Assembly: GCA_020717845.1 (NCBI GenBank)
Contig: DYDG01000017.1
Location: forward strand, 1-33,290
Direction: 5' to 3'
Origin: Marinifilum sp.
Lineage (GTDB): Bacteria > UBA9089 > CG2-30-40-21
Length of the DNA: 33,290 nucleotides
The position numbers and the translations under genes are program-made. The notes below the pieces were generated by a model, which was not told the origin of the DNA, ran no database searches, and saw only the letters and a list, made by a program, of their open reading frames with translations. This document shows positions 32,851-33,290 of this stretch, in pieces. Numbering within the stretch: position 1 is the first letter of the stretch; every line of letters begins with the position of its first letter.

Positions 32851-33120
32851 CTGTCGTGTCAACCATCAATTGTCGGATAGTAGGGACAGGGGAGAGCCTC
32901 TCTATGTGGCTTGCCTCTGTCCACGTAACTGCACAATTACAAGAGGTAGCATCTCTGGCAGTTGTAGAGGATGGGTACTAACCCATCTATCCCCTCTTTG
33001 GTTTGCACATACCGCAGAATGAGGGATACTTACAAAACATCTGGATGGGTAGAAATTGTTACACGTTGCTTTGTTTGTCCTGCGTTGATGGAATAGATGG
33101 GTTAGCACCCATCCTACAAC
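32851..33120. repeat. Composite repeat related to 696-899
   Basis: Starts CTGTCGTGTCAACCATCAAT, matching the left end at 696-726 (22 of 23 in the core). Contains a possible GTAG-hairpin (32880-32922, stem GGACAG with a nested insertion), one 18-bp unit (32944-32961), and an inverted pair of GTAG-hairpins with stem GATGGGT (32964-32987 plus; 33117-33096 minus). No gene. Confidence 0.7.
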
Positions 33121-33190
33121 TGAATACCTAAGCAATTACCGAAAAACTTGAACATCGAGTAATAGAAAATATAAACTTGCCACAAAAATA

Positions 33191-33219
33191 TTGACAACGT
33201 AATAATTTTGTGGTAAGAT
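33191..33219 (+). promoter_or_regulatory. Sigma70-type promoter near the window edge
   Basis: -35 TTGACA (33191-33196), 17-bp spacer, -10 TAAGAT (33214-33219), then GGAG (33225-33228) and ATG (33235-33237). The hairpin arms TTGCCACAAAA and TTTTGTGGTAA overlap the promoter. The coding frame is interrupted at once by the MITE copy at 33239. Confidence 0.65.
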
Positions 33220-33238
33220 TGTTGGAGTAGAAAAAATG

Positions 33239-33290
33239 GGTGGTGTCTGAGAATAGCTTAGCTTGTTAGTTGCCGGATAATTTCTGCCAC
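33239..33290. mobile_element. Second copy of the 202-bp MITE, cut by the window end
   Basis: GGTGGTGTCTGA (33239-33250) and the following 40 bases match the reverse complement of 17054-17105 with one difference. It lies in the opposite orientation to the copy at 16904-17105. The eight bases before it, AAAAAATG, are again an A tract. Confidence 0.88.

Noticed and set aside
1-33290. tRNA or rRNA genes
   Set aside because: No T-loop-like GGTTCGAATCC motif with a paired acceptor stem and no conserved rRNA segment was noticed by eye; a covariance search would be needed to exclude a tRNA formally.

Overview
The window looks like part of the chromosome of an uncultured Gram-negative-type (diderm) bacterium with moderate to low GC. 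The diderm inference rests on two proteins with C-terminal outer-membrane beta-barrel features, two lipoproteins and a periplasmic-type enzyme with a twin-arginine signal. The housekeeping genes are full length, but their order matches no phylum I can name with confidence. A deep-branching candidate phylum is possible; that is inference.

Layout. Positions 1-7145 (minus strand): a broken flavoprotein start, a DUF2294 gene, dusB, then rpsF-ssb-rpsR behind a good sigma70-type promoter, and a 1124-residue outer-membrane protein. Positions 7222-10653 (minus): cam (gamma carbonic anhydrase), yicC, gmk and coaBC behind a consensus promoter; the outer-membrane gene may be the last gene of this unit. 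Positions 11033-14209 (plus): three envelope genes (an Ig/CsgG-like/barrel protein, an LPP20-type lipoprotein, a FlgT-like lipoprotein). Positions 14474-24070 (minus): gyrA, two tandem class A penicillin-binding proteins and a YfhO-type membrane protein. Positions 24686-26470 (plus): gatC-gatA. Positions 26479-31233 (plus): an A+T-rich accessory islet with two small membrane ORFs, a sacsin-like GHKL ATPase fused to a DUF3883 nuclease-like domain, a DUF4160-DUF2442 pair and a toxin-antitoxin remnant. Positions 31371-32834 (plus): an L-asparaginase with an extra C-terminal domain. The rest is repeats.

The most striking content is non-coding. Nearly every intergenic gap holds a short hairpin with the tetranucleotide GTAG at its foot, the layout of REP elements moved by RAYT (TnpA-REP) transposases. 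At least 18 are recognisable, with many different stems. Several are paired head to head (REPIN/BIME-like). Two supply the stop codon of the upstream gene (coaBC and the YfhO gene), and one forms a terminator. An 18-bp module recurs within and beside these repeats and exactly accounts for a loop expansion in one of them. Larger MITE-like elements are also present: a 202-bp element with 12-bp inverted ends and an 8-bp target duplication, and a 119-bp element with 18-bp inverted ends and a 4-bp duplication. A separate 28-bp box sits 20-21 bp upstream of the -35 hexamer of three promoters (DUF2294, gyrA, gatC), including both outward ends of the gyrA/gatC intergenic region.

Protein-level surprises are a second penicillin-binding protein whose glycosyltransferase active site has decayed while its transpeptidase is intact, a Cam-type carbonic anhydrase without the proton-shuttle loop, and the GHKL-DUF3883 protein, which carries an internal tandem duplication and is a candidate defence ATPase-nuclease.
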